From contig CAWBQO010000002.1 of NCBI GenBank assembly GCA_963790965.1, forward strand, positions 310,001 through 374,000: a stretch of DNA of 64,000 nucleotides, read 5' to 3'. The stretch's first letter is position 1. Each line of letters begins with the position of its first letter. Both the position numbers and the translations under genes were made by a program. Below the pieces are notes generated by a model, which was not told the DNA's origin, did no database searches, and saw only the letters and a list, made by a program, of their open reading frames with translations. This DNA comes from CAWBQO01 sp963790965 (GTDB lineage: Bacteria > Bacteroidota > Rhodothermia > Rhodothermales > DASSAV01). This document shows positions 1-8,684 of the stretch, one piece after another.

Positions 1-376
1 CGCCCAGGAGCGCCTCCGCGACGGGGTAGCTCTCGACGCACTCAAAGAAGCCGAAGAAGCCGTTTCCGTCGTTGTACTTCTTGAGGTGCATCCCATTGAC
101 GAGCGCCGCGATGCGCCCGACGACGTTCCCCTCGCCGTCCTCGGCCAGGAACAGCTGCCTCTTGCCGTGTTCGTAAAAGGCGTTCTTCTTCGTGTCGAGC
201 GCGTGCGCCACGTCCTGCCGTAGCTGCGGGATGAAAAACTCGCTGTCGCGGTAGAGCGCGTACTGAAAATCGATGAACCGCCGGAGGTCGCCCCTTCCCT
301 CTGCTTTGCGCACGCGGAGTCCTGCCGGCGCGACTGCCGCCGCCGCATCCATAGGGGCGGAAAGTGCTGTCGTCAT
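1..376 (-). CDS. GNAT-like N-acyltransferase, C-terminus cut by the window edge
   Basis: The minus-strand frame opens at the ATG at 376 and stays open to base 1, so only the first ~125 residues are visible. The N-terminus (LRVRKAEGRGDLRRFIDF, then YALYRDSEFFIPQLR and VGRIAALVN) resembles the large GNAT-fold acyltransferases common in Bacteroidota, which contain a VGRIAA-type strand. It starts 10 bases after the stop of the serine palmitoyltransferase gene on the same strand, so the two are probably co-transcribed. A role in acyl transfer onto a sphingolipid base or related lipid is an inference from this adjacency. The substrate cannot be read from the sequence. Confidence 0.7.
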   Translation of the reverse strand, partial: MTTALSAPMDAAAAVAPAGLRVRKAEGRGDLRRFIDFQYALYRDSEFFIPQLRQDVAHALDTKKNAFYEHGKRQLFLAEDGEGNVVGRIAALVNGMHLKKYNDGNGFFGFFECVESYPVAEALLG

Positions 377-386
377 ACGCCCACCC

Positions 387-1682
387 TCAAACGGCTCCGT
401 TGGCGTGAATGACGCCGTGCTTCATCCCGACGCGCTTGAAGGCTTCGAGAATGAAGTCCAACTCGTCATCGGTATGGGTGGCCATGTACGAGGTGCGCAT
501 GAGCGACTGCCCGGCGGGCACGGCCGGCGGAATGACGGCGTTGACGAAGACGCCCTCGTCCAGCAAGTCCTTCCAGAACCGGAAGCACGTCATCATGTCC
601 CCGATCACTACGGGGATGATGGGCGTCTGGCTCGTCCAAACATTGAAGCCGAGGTTCCGGAAGCCTTCGCGCATGTAGTCGGAGATCTGCCAGAGGCGCT
701 CGAGGCGTTCGGGTTCTTCTTCTAGAATATCGAGGCACTTGAGCACCGTAGCCACGTTGGCCGGCGGCATGGACGCGGCGAAGATGTGCGCCGAAGAGCT
801 GTGGCGGATGTACTCGATCACGTCATGCTCGCCTGCGCAAAAGCCGCCGAGCGAGGCGAAGCTCTTCGAGAACGTGCCCGTCGTGAGCGCTACGCGGTCG
901 CCGAGGCCGAAGTACGCAGCCGACCCGCGTCCGCCGGGGCCGATCACGCCGACGGCGTGTGCGTCGTCGAGCATGAGGGCCGCATCGAACTCCTCGGCCA
1001 GATCGACCAGTTCCGGAATGCGCGCCACGACGCCGTTCATGGAGAACACGCCGTCCGTGACGATGAGCTTGCCCGCCGTGCGGCGTTCCCTGTGCGCCTT
1101 TTCCAGCAGCTTTCGCAGGTGCGCCATGTCGTTGTGGCGGTAGCGCCACGTATCGGCAAGGCTGACCTGCGTGCCGGCCACAATGCAGGCGTGGTTGTCC
1201 TTGTCCGAGAAGATGATGTCGCCCTTGCCCGCCACCGCCTGAATGACGCCCTGATTGGTCATGTAGCCGGTGGAAAAGAGGACGACCGCCTCCTTGCCCA
1301 TGAACCGCGCCAGCTTCTCCTCGAGCTCAATGTGAATATCGAGCGTTCCGTTCAGGAAGCGGCTGCCCGTGCATCCGGTGCCATACTGCTGGATCGCCTT
1401 GACCGCCGCTTCCTCAACGCGCGGGTCGGAGAGCAGGCCGAGGTAGTTGTTCGACCCGGCCATGATAATCTCACGCCCGTTCATGATGGCGCGGCTGCCG
1501 TCGTTGCGCTCGATGGGGCGGAAGTACGGGTAGAGGTCGGCCGCCGTCACGGTCTGATAGTCGCCTTCCGGCTGAAAGAACTCGTGCGCCTTGCCGAAGA
1601 TGGTCGGCGACGACTGCGTCGGCGTTTGCTGCCCTTCCACGAGGTCTTCGGGTAGTCTTTCAAAAATGCTTGGTATGGTCAT
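387..1682 (-). CDS. spt: Serine palmitoyltransferase (alpha-oxoamine synthase family)
   Basis: 431 residues. A fold-type I PLP enzyme that would condense serine with an acyl-CoA/ACP to give 3-ketosphinganine, the first step of sphingolipid synthesis. Visible signatures are YPYFRPIE near the N-terminus, GSNNYLGL (~76-83), GTGCTGSRFLNGT (~101-113), LDDAHAVG (~238-245) and the PLP-lysine motif GTFSKSFAS with Lys at about 273. The YPYFR segment and the SPAVP/PPAVPAG-type C-terminal loop match Bacteroidota Spt better than glycine C-acetyltransferase or BioF, which are the main alternatives. The acyltransferase gene follows immediately. The N-terminal ~45 residues are an extension whose first ATG is the best start visible. 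Confidence 0.82.
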   Translation of the reverse strand: MTIPSIFERLPEDLVEGQQTPTQSSPTIFGKAHEFFQPEGDYQTVTAADLYPYFRPIERNDGSRAIMNGREIIMAGSNNYLGLLSDPRVEEAAVKAIQQYGTGCTGSRFLNGTLDIHIELEEKLARFMGKEAVVLFSTGYMTNQGVIQAVAGKGDIIFSDKDNHACIVAGTQVSLADTWRYRHNDMAHLRKLLEKAHRERRTAGKLIVTDGVFSMNGVVARIPELVDLAEEFDAALMLDDAHAVGVIGPGGRGSAAYFGLGDRVALTTGTFSKSFASLGGFCAGEHDVIEYIRHSSSAHIFAASMPPANVATVLKCLDILEEEPERLERLWQISDYMREGFRNLGFNVWTSQTPIIPVVIGDMMTCFRFWKDLLDEGVFVNAVIPPAVPAGQSLMRTSYMATHTDDELDFILEAFKRVGMKHGVIHANGAV

Positions 1683-1781
1683 AACGCTTAACCTCGACGT
1701 GGTGCAATCGCGCAGTCATAAAGTAACGCGCAGGCCCTCGAAAGTATATGCTAATAAAGTGTTGTGGAATCGATCTGTTTG

Positions 1782-2912
1782 TCAGGCGGCCAGTTCGGCG
1801 TTTACCTTCTGCAATGGAGGGGCGTCGTCTTGGCGCGCGTAGCCGTTGGTCCTGCTCGCGAGCATCGCTTCAATGGCATCCACGGCGTCAGCGTTGCCGC
1901 AGGCCTTTCTCCCTTGCATCCGCGCGCGGTAAAGATCGCACCGGCTCAGGAAGCCTCGCACATCGTCCGCACGCAGTGGCCGGTTGAAGACCGCTTCGCC
2001 AAGCCCCTCGCGCTCGAGGAACATGGCGTTGATCGTCTGCTCGAAAATGCCGCGGTTCGGGACCACGAGGAGCGGCTTGCCGAGAAAGAGCGACTCGCTC
2101 ATGAGCGTAAAGCCGGCCGTACACACGACGGCGCGGCAGGCCGCGAGGTCGTGAAGAAAGCCTTCCACCGAGGGCGTCCGAAAAGTCAGGTTCGGATACT
2201 CTTCCGGACGCTCAGGTTCGGGAAAGTTGTAGACGACGAAGGGCGCATCCACCTGCCGAAGGGCGTCGAGCACGAAATCTGCTCCCTCGGTCTGATTGTA
2301 ATACACCAGCACGCGATCGCCTTCTGAGGGCGCAAGCTGCTGCACGACGGGGCGGATGATCGGCGGGACGAGCGTTGCGCGATCCGGATGGAGGAGCGGC
2401 GGGAAGAAGAAAGACGTCATCAGGATGTGCTCCGGCTTTTTGGGAGCAATCAGCCCGATGGCGAGCTTCGTCACTGCAGCCGCAGGGCGGTCCCGCATCG
2501 GAAGGTGGTACCGCGTCTCCGTGACGACCTGCTGATGGTTAAACGAGACTACGGGCAGGCCTATCTTCTTCGCCGCCCTGGGCGAGAACGCTTCAAAGTC
2601 CGTGATGAGCAGGTCGGCCCGCTCGGCTCTGAACCGCTCCGCGAGATCCGAGACGATCCTCGGTATAGAGACGATATGCTTGAGGTTGCACAGGAGCGTG
2701 CGTCCGTGTTGAACCTCGTTGCCGCGCATCACCTGCCGGAGCGCCGGCACGGGCAGAACGCGCTCGCCGCGCGACTCCATAATGTCCCGTGCCGTTCCGC
2801 CGCAGCACAGGAGCACCTCATGCCCGCGCTCACGCAGCGTGGCAGAAATGGCCATCACCCTCGAGGTATGCCCACGCCCTTGTCCGCTAAGTGCATAGAT
2901 AATTTTCGACAT
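1782..2912 (-). CDS. GT1-fold glycosyltransferase (MJ1255-like)
   Basis: 376 residues. Start chosen at the ATG followed by SKIIYALSGQGRGHTSR, because this glycine-rich N-terminal nucleotide-sugar fold signature begins families of this type; the open frame continues 95 codons upstream without similarity. The C-terminal half carries CTAGFTLMSESLFLGKP, the acceptor/UDP-binding region typical of GT-B enzymes resembling the TIGR00661 family. It probably transfers a sugar to a lipid or cell-envelope acceptor in the cytoplasm. Close to the spt locus on the same strand, so glycosylation of a membrane lipid is a reasonable guess, but no substrate evidence exists. Confidence 0.7.
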   Translation of the reverse strand: MSKIIYALSGQGRGHTSRVMAISATLRERGHEVLLCCGGTARDIMESRGERVLPVPALRQVMRGNEVQHGRTLLCNLKHIVSIPRIVSDLAERFRAERADLLITDFEAFSPRAAKKIGLPVVSFNHQQVVTETRYHLPMRDRPAAAVTKLAIGLIAPKKPEHILMTSFFFPPLLHPDRATLVPPIIRPVVQQLAPSEGDRVLVYYNQTEGADFVLDALRQVDAPFVVYNFPEPERPEEYPNLTFRTPSVEGFLHDLAACRAVVCTAGFTLMSESLFLGKPLLVVPNRGIFEQTINAMFLEREGLGEAVFNRPLRADDVRGFLSRCDLYRARMQGRKACGNADAVDAIEAMLASRTNGYARQDDAPPLQKVNAELAA

Positions 2913-3198
2913 AGGGCAAGGGAACGCATCGGGGGCTTCATAAACAGGGGCGAACCGCCCTCCGGATGCTACGCGATCTATAAAAAAGCAGGAGGCGCGC
3001 CGGCATCGGCCGAAGGCGCTCAAGAAGACCAGAAAGACTTTAAGACTGCAGACCGTTGACGCGCAATGCCGATCCACGGCAGCGAGACGGCGGCTGTAAC
3101 GTGTTACGAATGCCAAAGGTTGCGACGCGCGCTCCCGGCTGCCCCTCCGGCATTGCACATGTACCGCTTCCTCTTGAGAGCTATAGACCGCCGGCAAG

Positions 3199-3912
3199 CT
3201 ACAGAGACCATCTCACGGCGAGCGCAGCGCCGCGAGGCACCGGCCGCAGCGAAACCGTCAGATCCTCCCCCACGTCAAAATCGAGCAGGTGAGCGCTCAC
3301 GTAAGCGTCGAGCACGGTAAGGCCATAGAATAAGCCGACGCCAAGGTAGGAAAGGTCACGGTTGCGCCGAAATATATCCCGTTGATCGCGCAGAGAGCGG
3401 CCGACTTCAGCACCGCGCGCCTTCTGCCGCTCGACACATCCCGCGTCGCCGTTGCAGATCAGCGACAGCGCCTCGTCGTACTCTGCCCCGTACGCCTCCC
3501 GGTACTGAGGCGGACGCTTCTCATCCGCCACGTCCTTATAAGTCGCATATAGAGCGGCCCGCCGGAAGATGAGGTAGTCGTGGTTGCTTCGATAGGCGAG
3601 GAATCCGATGCCGCCAAGCCCCGCATACACGAATGGCAACTTGTAGTACTGCCGGTTATAAACTTGCCCCCACCCGGGTATCACCGCCGCGCGGCGCAAG
3701 GCGGTAGCGGGCGAATGCGGGGAGGGCGGCACGTCGATCACCTCGATGCCGTCGCCAGCACGCTCCGGACCCGGAATGTCTCCGAGGGGAATGACCGTAG
3801 CGGCCGAATCGGCCGTCTGCGCTACGGCAGCGGGCGTCCCGACGCAGAGCAGAAGCACAGCCGTCGCAAAGACGAAGCGCCTCAAGGTGGACGGCGCGTG
3901 GGCGCTCCTCAA
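3199..3912 (-). CDS. DUF5683 family protein, exported
   Basis: 237 residues. N-terminal signal peptide (hydrophobic core FVFATAVLLLCVGTPAAV, cleavage after VAQ). The DUF5683 core is seen as RRAAVIPGWGQVYNRQYYK, then FVYAGLGGIGFLAYRSN, and a C-terminal hydrophobic stretch LGVGLFYGLTVLDAYVSAHL. The gene lies 5 bases downstream of parB on the same strand, a neighbourhood commonly seen for DUF5683 genes in Bacteroidota. Function is unknown; the protein is likely anchored in or associated with the envelope. A second DUF5683-like C-terminal domain occurs in the product of 23756-24820. Confidence 0.78.
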   Translation of the reverse strand: MRSAHAPSTLRRFVFATAVLLLCVGTPAAVAQTADSAATVIPLGDIPGPERAGDGIEVIDVPPSPHSPATALRRAAVIPGWGQVYNRQYYKLPFVYAGLGGIGFLAYRSNHDYLIFRRAALYATYKDVADEKRPPQYREAYGAEYDEALSLICNGDAGCVERQKARGAEVGRSLRDQRDIFRRNRDLSYLGVGLFYGLTVLDAYVSAHLLDFDVGEDLTVSLRPVPRGAALAVRWSL

Positions 3913-3917
3913 ACCAC

Positions 3918-4871
3918 TTACACGTGGAGCAGCTCCATGAGCCGCTCCAGGTCCTCAGCGGAATAATAGGCGATCTCGATCCGCCCGCCGGCATCATCGG
4001 ACTTGTGTCGGATCTGCACCTGCGTGCTGAAGTGCGAACGAAGCCGGTCGGTAAACTGGCGAATCTGGAGCCTATCGCGCTCCATCGCGGGAGCGTCCTG
4101 CCCCTCCTCCTCCGGCGTCCCGCTACCGGCACCGTCCTTCCGCTGGTGCCAGAGCCGCACGAGTTCTTCCACTTCGCGCACCGAAAGCTGCCGGTCTTGA
4201 ACGGCGCGCAGCATTTCGACCTGCGCCTCTTCCTGTTCGACGTTGATGAGCGCGCGCGCGTGTCCGGTCGTGATGGTGCCGTCGCGCAGCGCCGCCTGCA
4301 CGCGCGTCGGCAAACGGAGCAGGCGCAGAAAATTGGCAACGGTCGCGCGGTTCTTCCCCACCTTCGCCGCAACCTGCTCCTGCGTCAGACTGCACTCGTC
4401 GATGAGGCGCTGGTACCCGAGGGCGATTTCCATCGGGTTCAACTCCTCACGCTGCACGTTCTCGACGATCGCCATCTCCAGCATCGCTTCGCTGTCGGCT
4501 TCGCGCACGTACGCGGGGATGCGGACCAGAGCGGCCTTGCGGGCCGCGCGCAACCGCCGTTCTCCGGAGATGATCTCGAAGCGACCCTGTCCGAGCGAGC
4601 GCACCGTCACGGGCTGGATGATGCCGAGGTGACGGATGGATTCCGCCAATTCTTCCAGCGCCGCCTCGTCGAAGTCCCGCCGGGGCTGATAAGGATTCGG
4701 GCTGATGCTCTCCACTTCGATCTCCGCCACTCGCCCGGCGAGGCGCGAGCGCTCGTCGAGCGAGTAGACGCGGCTGGCGGGCCGCCCTTCTGCGCGATCT
4801 TCGTCCTCGGCACTCTGGTTCGATATGAGCGCGCTGAGTCCCCTTCCGAGTACCGCTTTCCCTTTCGACAT
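3918..4871 (-). CDS. parB: Chromosome-partitioning protein ParB
   Basis: 317 residues. ParB binds parS sites near the origin, hydrolyses CTP and spreads as a clamp. Visible: linker ending GRGLSALI, the N-terminal domain with NPYQPRR (~57-63) and the nucleotide box GERRLRAARKA (~103-113), the LNPMEIALGYQRL segment, and the helix-turn-helix SLTQEQVAAKVGKNRATVANF. The C-terminal dimerisation segment ends in LERLMELLHV. It lies 39 bases downstream of parA and 5 bases upstream of a DUF5683 gene, forming a minus-strand parA-parB-DUF5683 unit. Confidence 0.95.
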   Translation of the reverse strand: MSKGKAVLGRGLSALISNQSAEDEDRAEGRPASRVYSLDERSRLAGRVAEIEVESISPNPYQPRRDFDEAALEELAESIRHLGIIQPVTVRSLGQGRFEIISGERRLRAARKAALVRIPAYVREADSEAMLEMAIVENVQREELNPMEIALGYQRLIDECSLTQEQVAAKVGKNRATVANFLRLLRLPTRVQAALRDGTITTGHARALINVEQEEAQVEMLRAVQDRQLSVREVEELVRLWHQRKDGAGSGTPEEEGQDAPAMERDRLQIRQFTDRLRSHFSTQVQIRHKSDDAGGRIEIAYYSAEDLERLMELLHV

Positions 4872-4910
4872 GCTGTTCTATATATACTGACGGCGAGAAG
4901 TCACCGGGCG

Positions 4911-5771
4911 TCATCCATTGACGGCAGCGGAGGATCGCTTTCGCGGCGCAGGCGCGTTGATCACGGAGCTAAGCTCCTCGCCGCCGCTGCCGGACGCCGC
5001 CACGAACTTCCGGTTGTTCTTGATGATCTCTTTGGCAACGGCCATGTAGTTGCGCGATCCGACGCTCGTAGCGTCGTAGAGCAGGACCGGCTTACCGAAC
5101 GAGGGGGCTTCCGAGAGGCGGACGTTGCGCTGCACCACCGTCTTGAACACCTTCTCAGCGAAATAGCGGCGAACCTCCTGCGCCACCTGGTTCGAGAGGC
5201 GCAGGCGCGTATCGAACATGGTCAGAAGCACGCCTTCAATCTCCAGACCGGGGTTCAGCTCGTTGCGAACCATGCGGATGGTGTTGAGAAGCTGGCCGAG
5301 GCCTTCAAGCGCAAAATACTCGGCCTGCACCGGGATGAGCACCGAGTCCGCAGCCGTGAGGGAGTTGAGCGTCAGCAGGCCGAGCGAGGGCGGGCAGTCG
5401 ATGATAACGAAATCATACTTGCGCCGGGCGTGCTCGAGCGCCTTGTTCAAGATGCGCTCGCGCTGCGCCACGTCCACCATCTCGATCTCCGCGCCGACAA
5501 GGTTGATGTGGCTCGGCACCAATTCGAGAAAGGGCATCTCTGTTGGCAGGACAGACTCTTCCACGGTTGTCTGGCCGATGAGCACCTCGTAGGTGGTCGC
5601 CGTGACCGTCCGCGGATCGATGCCGATGCCCGACGTGCAGTTCGCCTGCGGATCGATGTCAATCAGCAGCGTCGGGTGCTCCGTCGCAGCAAGCGAAGCG
5701 GCGACGTTGACCGACGTGGTCGTTTTCCCGACCCCGCCCTTCTGATTGGCAACTGCAATGACCTTTCCCAT
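4911..5771 (-). CDS. parA: Chromosome-partitioning ATPase ParA (Soj)
   Basis: 286 residues from the ATG giving [19 protein letters not shown]; the frame is open a further 60 codons upstream, but family members start at this strand. Deviant Walker [13 protein letters not shown] is intact at residues ~11-22, followed by [14 protein letters not shown] (Walker A') and [16 protein letters not shown] (Walker B). The C-terminus ends in an Ala/Arg/Lys-rich tail after [15 protein letters not shown]-dependent DNA-bound dimers of ParA position ParB-parS complexes. Divergent from the UvrD-like helicase gene, with 315 bases between them. Confidence 0.95.
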   Translation of the reverse strand: MGKVIAVANQKGGVGKTTTSVNVAASLAATEHPTLLIDIDPQANCTSGIGIDPRTVTATTYEVLIGQTTVEESVLPTEMPFLELVPSHINLVGAEIEMVDVAQRERILNKALEHARRKYDFVIIDCPPSLGLLTLNSLTAADSVLIPVQAEYFALEGLGQLLNTIRMVRNELNPGLEIEGVLLTMFDTRLRLSNQVAQEVRRYFAEKVFKTVVQRNVRLSEAPSFGKPVLLYDATSVGSRNYMAVAKEIIKNNRKFVAASGSGGEELSSVINAPAPRKRSSAAVNG

Positions 5772-5978
5772 TCTACCTCGAACCTGCCCGGATAAGCGCG
5801 ACCAACTCTCTGCACGCGCAAGAGCTTGCGCCTCCATTAAACCATGTCGAACCAAAAAGATACGAAACCACGAGCTTCGCGCCGGTTCCTGCTCTGCTCG
5901 GTGCCACGGGCGCGCCGCACGAATGTATGAACAATCCATAGGACGAGCCAAACCGTTCGCATAGAATAGCGGGTAAGG

Positions 5979-5987
5979 TTATCCACA
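5979..5987 (+). promoter_or_regulatory. Perfect DnaA-box nonamer in the parA/helicase intergenic region
   Basis: TTATCCACA matches the E. coli consensus DnaA box exactly. It is the only one recognised in the 315-base gap 5772-6086 between divergent parA and the helicase gene. No further boxes or AT-rich unwinding element are evident here, so this is not taken as an origin. A single 9-mer may occur by chance, but parAB loci often lie near oriC. The rest of the gap holds no recognisable gene. Confidence 0.25.
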
Positions 5988-6086
5988 TTCCCGCACTTTC
6001 CTTTTGAACGCAACGGTCCCGGGCGCGTACGGATCAACGCTGCGCAGGGAAGCCGTCCTCGCGCCACGTACCACCACCGCCCTCCA

Positions 6087-8156
6087 ATGGCCCGCCGGTT
6101 CGTCCTTCAACCCGATTCTTTGCAGGAGCGCCCCGCGCTGACCATCGCGTATGAGGAGGCGCTCAACGCGCAGCAGTACGCCGCCGCGACGGCGGCCGGC
6201 GGGCCGGTCCTCGTCATCGCGGGTGCCGGAACGGGCAAGACCCGCACGCTCGTCTACCGCGTGGCCTATCTCGTGGAGACGGGCACGTTGCCGGAGGAGA
6301 TTGTCCTGCTCACCTTCACGCGCCGCGCGGCCACGGAGATGCTCACCCGCGCCTCCGCCCTCCTCGACGGCCGGTGCAGCCGCGTTCGCGGCGGGACGTT
6401 TCATGCCTTTTGCCTGTCCGTCCTTCGCGAGCACGCCCCGCGCATCGGTTTTCCCCGAAACTTCAGCGTGCTCGATGCGGCGGATGCGGCCGACGTGGTG
6501 GACGTTCTCCGCACATCGAGCGGACTGAATCGTTCCGGCAAACGGTTCCCCCGCAAGAACACCCTCTACAACCTGTTCTCGGCCGCCACGAACAGGGACC
6601 AGTCCATTGCCGATATACTCGAAGCCCGGTATCCGCAGTTTGTAGAGTACGCGCAAGAAATCGAGTCGCTTGCGGTGCAGTTTGACGGGTACAAGGCGCG
6701 GTACGGACTGATGGACTACGACGACTTGCTTGCGCGTACGCTTCAGCTTTTCGAGGCGCACGAAGACGTGGCGCGCCTCGTCGGCGCGCGATGCCGGCAA
6801 GTGCTGGTCGACGAATACCAGGACACGAACAAGCTTCAGGCGGCGCTCGTCAGGCACTTTTCAGCCGTTCACGGCAACGTGATGGCCGTCGGCGACGATG
6901 CCCAGAGCATCTACGGCTTTCGCGGAGCGGACACGGAGAACATCTTCGTTTTTCCCGAAGCTTTCCCCGGCACGGAGCTTCTCAAGCTGGAAGAAAACTA
7001 CCGGTCGACGCAGCCCATTCTTGACCTCGCCAATCACGTCCTGACCCGGGCGTCGCGCCGGTACGACAAACGCCTTTTCAGCCTTCGTGAAGGCGGCGAA
7101 CTGCCGGCCTTAATTCCCGCTGCCGATGACCGGGTGGAAAGCCGCTTCATTTGCCAGATGATTCTCCAGCTTCGCGAAGAAGGGGTGCCGCTCGACCGCA
7201 TCGCCGTCCTCTTTCGAAGCGCCTATAACTCGTTCTATCTGGAAACGGAGCTGAACCGGCGCGGTATCCCCTTCGTCAAGTATGGCGGGTTGCGGCTAAA
7301 CGAGGCCGCGCATATCAAGGACGTCGTCGGCTACCTGCGCGTTGCGGAGAACCCGCAGGACGCCGTAGCCTGGAACCGCATCCTGCAGCTTCTCGAGGGC
7401 ATCGGGCCAAAGACCGCCCAGGACCTCATCAGCTGGATAACGAGCGGCGCGGCCGATGCCTTCAAGCTCGATGCGAGGCCGTTTTCGCCCCGGTATGCGG
7501 ACGAGCTGCAGCGGCTCTTCACCATGCTTAGAGCCATTCGCCACCCGGATATGCCGCTGCCCGAGCAGGTGGAAACGGCCCTTGCCTACTACACCCCGAT
7601 TTTGCGGGAGCGCCACTTCGAAGACTATCCGAAGCGCGAGCAGGACCTGGAGCACTTCGCCGCGCTGGCCGCAGGTTTCGCTTCCCGCGCCGACTTCATT
7701 GCCTCACTGGCGCTCGACCCCATCGAGCTTACGGCCATCGACACCGACCCCGAGAACGCGGACGAGTCGCCGCTGGTGCTCTCGACTATTCATTCTGCCA
7801 AAGGGCTTGAGTTTCATTCGGTGTTCCTCATTCACGCGCTCGACGGCGTACTGCCCTCCGTTTATATGCTGAAGAACCAGGCAGGGCTGGACGAAGAACT
7901 GCGGCTGCTCTACGTCGCGATCACGCGCGCGGAAGACAATCTCTTCATTTCGTACCCGGTGCTTCAATACCGCCGCTTCGACGGAGAGTATTTTTCCAAG
8001 CCGAGCCGCTTTCTGGATGGCATCGCGGAGGCACTGCTGGAGCCGTGGGTCCTTGCCGAGGAGCCTTCTGCACCCGCGCTGCCCCCGCCGGCCGCACGGG
8101 CCGCCTTACCCGCGCAGCTCTCTCCGCCGGGGCTGGACGATCCGCTGCCTTTTTAG
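6087..8156 (+). CDS. UvrD/Rep/PcrA-type superfamily 1A DNA helicase
   Basis: 689 residues, a 3'-5' SF1A helicase for repair or replication-fork processing. Motifs in order: Q motif region LNAQQYAAATA (~26-36), Walker A GAGTGKTRT (~46-54), Ia FTRRAATEM, Walker B/II VLVDEYQDTN, III GDDAQSIYGFRGAD, IV FRSAYNS, V LSTIHSAKGLEF and VI RLLYVAITRAEDNL. It is shorter than UvrD/PcrA (~720-740) and has the Rep/PcrA 1B-2B layout; the C-terminus ends in a Pro/Ala-rich tail that may contact RNA polymerase or partners. The next gene (GNAT) begins 66 bases downstream in the same frame. Confidence 0.9.
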   Translation: MARRFVLQPDSLQERPALTIAYEEALNAQQYAAATAAGGPVLVIAGAGTGKTRTLVYRVAYLVETGTLPEEIVLLTFTRRAATEMLTRASALLDGRCSRVRGGTFHAFCLSVLREHAPRIGFPRNFSVLDAADAADVVDVLRTSSGLNRSGKRFPRKNTLYNLFSAATNRDQSIADILEARYPQFVEYAQEIESLAVQFDGYKARYGLMDYDDLLARTLQLFEAHEDVARLVGARCRQVLVDEYQDTNKLQAALVRHFSAVHGNVMAVGDDAQSIYGFRGADTENIFVFPEAFPGTELLKLEENYRSTQPILDLANHVLTRASRRYDKRLFSLREGGELPALIPAADDRVESRFICQMILQLREEGVPLDRIAVLFRSAYNSFYLETELNRRGIPFVKYGGLRLNEAAHIKDVVGYLRVAENPQDAVAWNRILQLLEGIGPKTAQDLISWITSGAADAFKLDARPFSPRYADELQRLFTMLRAIRHPDMPLPEQVETALAYYTPILRERHFEDYPKREQDLEHFAALAAGFASRADFIASLALDPIELTAIDTDPENADESPLVLSTIHSAKGLEFHSVFLIHALDGVLPSVYMLKNQAGLDEELRLLYVAITRAEDNLFISYPVLQYRRFDGEYFSKPSRFLDGIAEALLEPWVLAEEPSAPALPPPAARAALPAQLSPPGLDDPLPF

Positions 8157-8222
8157 AGGCGACGGAACCCTTCACCGCTCTCGATCCTTCCACTGTTTCT
8201 CTCCGACCTTCAGAACGGCCTT

Positions 8223-8684
8223 TTGGAAACCTCGCGCGCAATCATAACGGCCCGGCAGTCTCTCCGCATCGAAGAGGCGGACCTGTCCACGTTTGAGACG
8301 CTTAGCGCCTTGAATGAGGAGATCTTCGAGGAGCAGCGCATCATCAACACATTCGACCGGGAAGACTTGACGCTGCTCTACGCCTTCCTGGAGGACATTC
8401 CGGTGGGATTCAAGCTCGGCTACCGCGAGAGCCGTCATGTTTTCTATAGCGCCAAAGGCGGCGTGCTGGAATCTTGCCGCCGAATGGGCATCGCCCGGTT
8501 GATGCTGGCCGCCATGGTCGAGCGGGTCCGGGCGAAAGGCTATGCCCGCTTCGCCTTCGACACCTTTCCCAACCGCCACCCGGGCATGGCGGTTATGGGC
8601 TTGCAGGAGGGCTTCCGCATTACGAAGGCGGATTATAACATGCTTTACAAAGATTTTCGTATCCGGTTTGAAAAGCGTTTATAG
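8223..8684 (+). CDS. GNAT family N-acetyltransferase
   Basis: 153 residues from a TTG codon; no ATG exists in the N-terminal part, so TTG at 8223 is the most plausible start. A compact GNAT fold is seen: strands LTLLYAFLEDIPVGFKLGYR, then the acetyl-CoA loop region VLESCRRMGIARLMLAAM (R/Q-x-x-G-x-A type), the FAFDTFPNRHPGM strand and a C-terminal FRIRFEKRL. The acceptor is unknown. It overlaps the following flavoprotein gene by 17 bases if that gene starts at TTG 8668, suggesting translational coupling. Confidence 0.7.
   Translation: METSRAIITARQSLRIEEADLSTFETLSALNEEIFEEQRIINTFDREDLTLLYAFLEDIPVGFKLGYRESRHVFYSAKGGVLESCRRMGIARLMLAAMVERVRAKGYARFAFDTFPNRHPGMAVMGLQEGFRITKADYNMLYKDFRIRFEKRL

Noticed and set aside
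5979..5987. DnaA box as evidence of oriC
   Set aside because: Only one box, no AT-rich unwinding region, and dnaA is not in the window.
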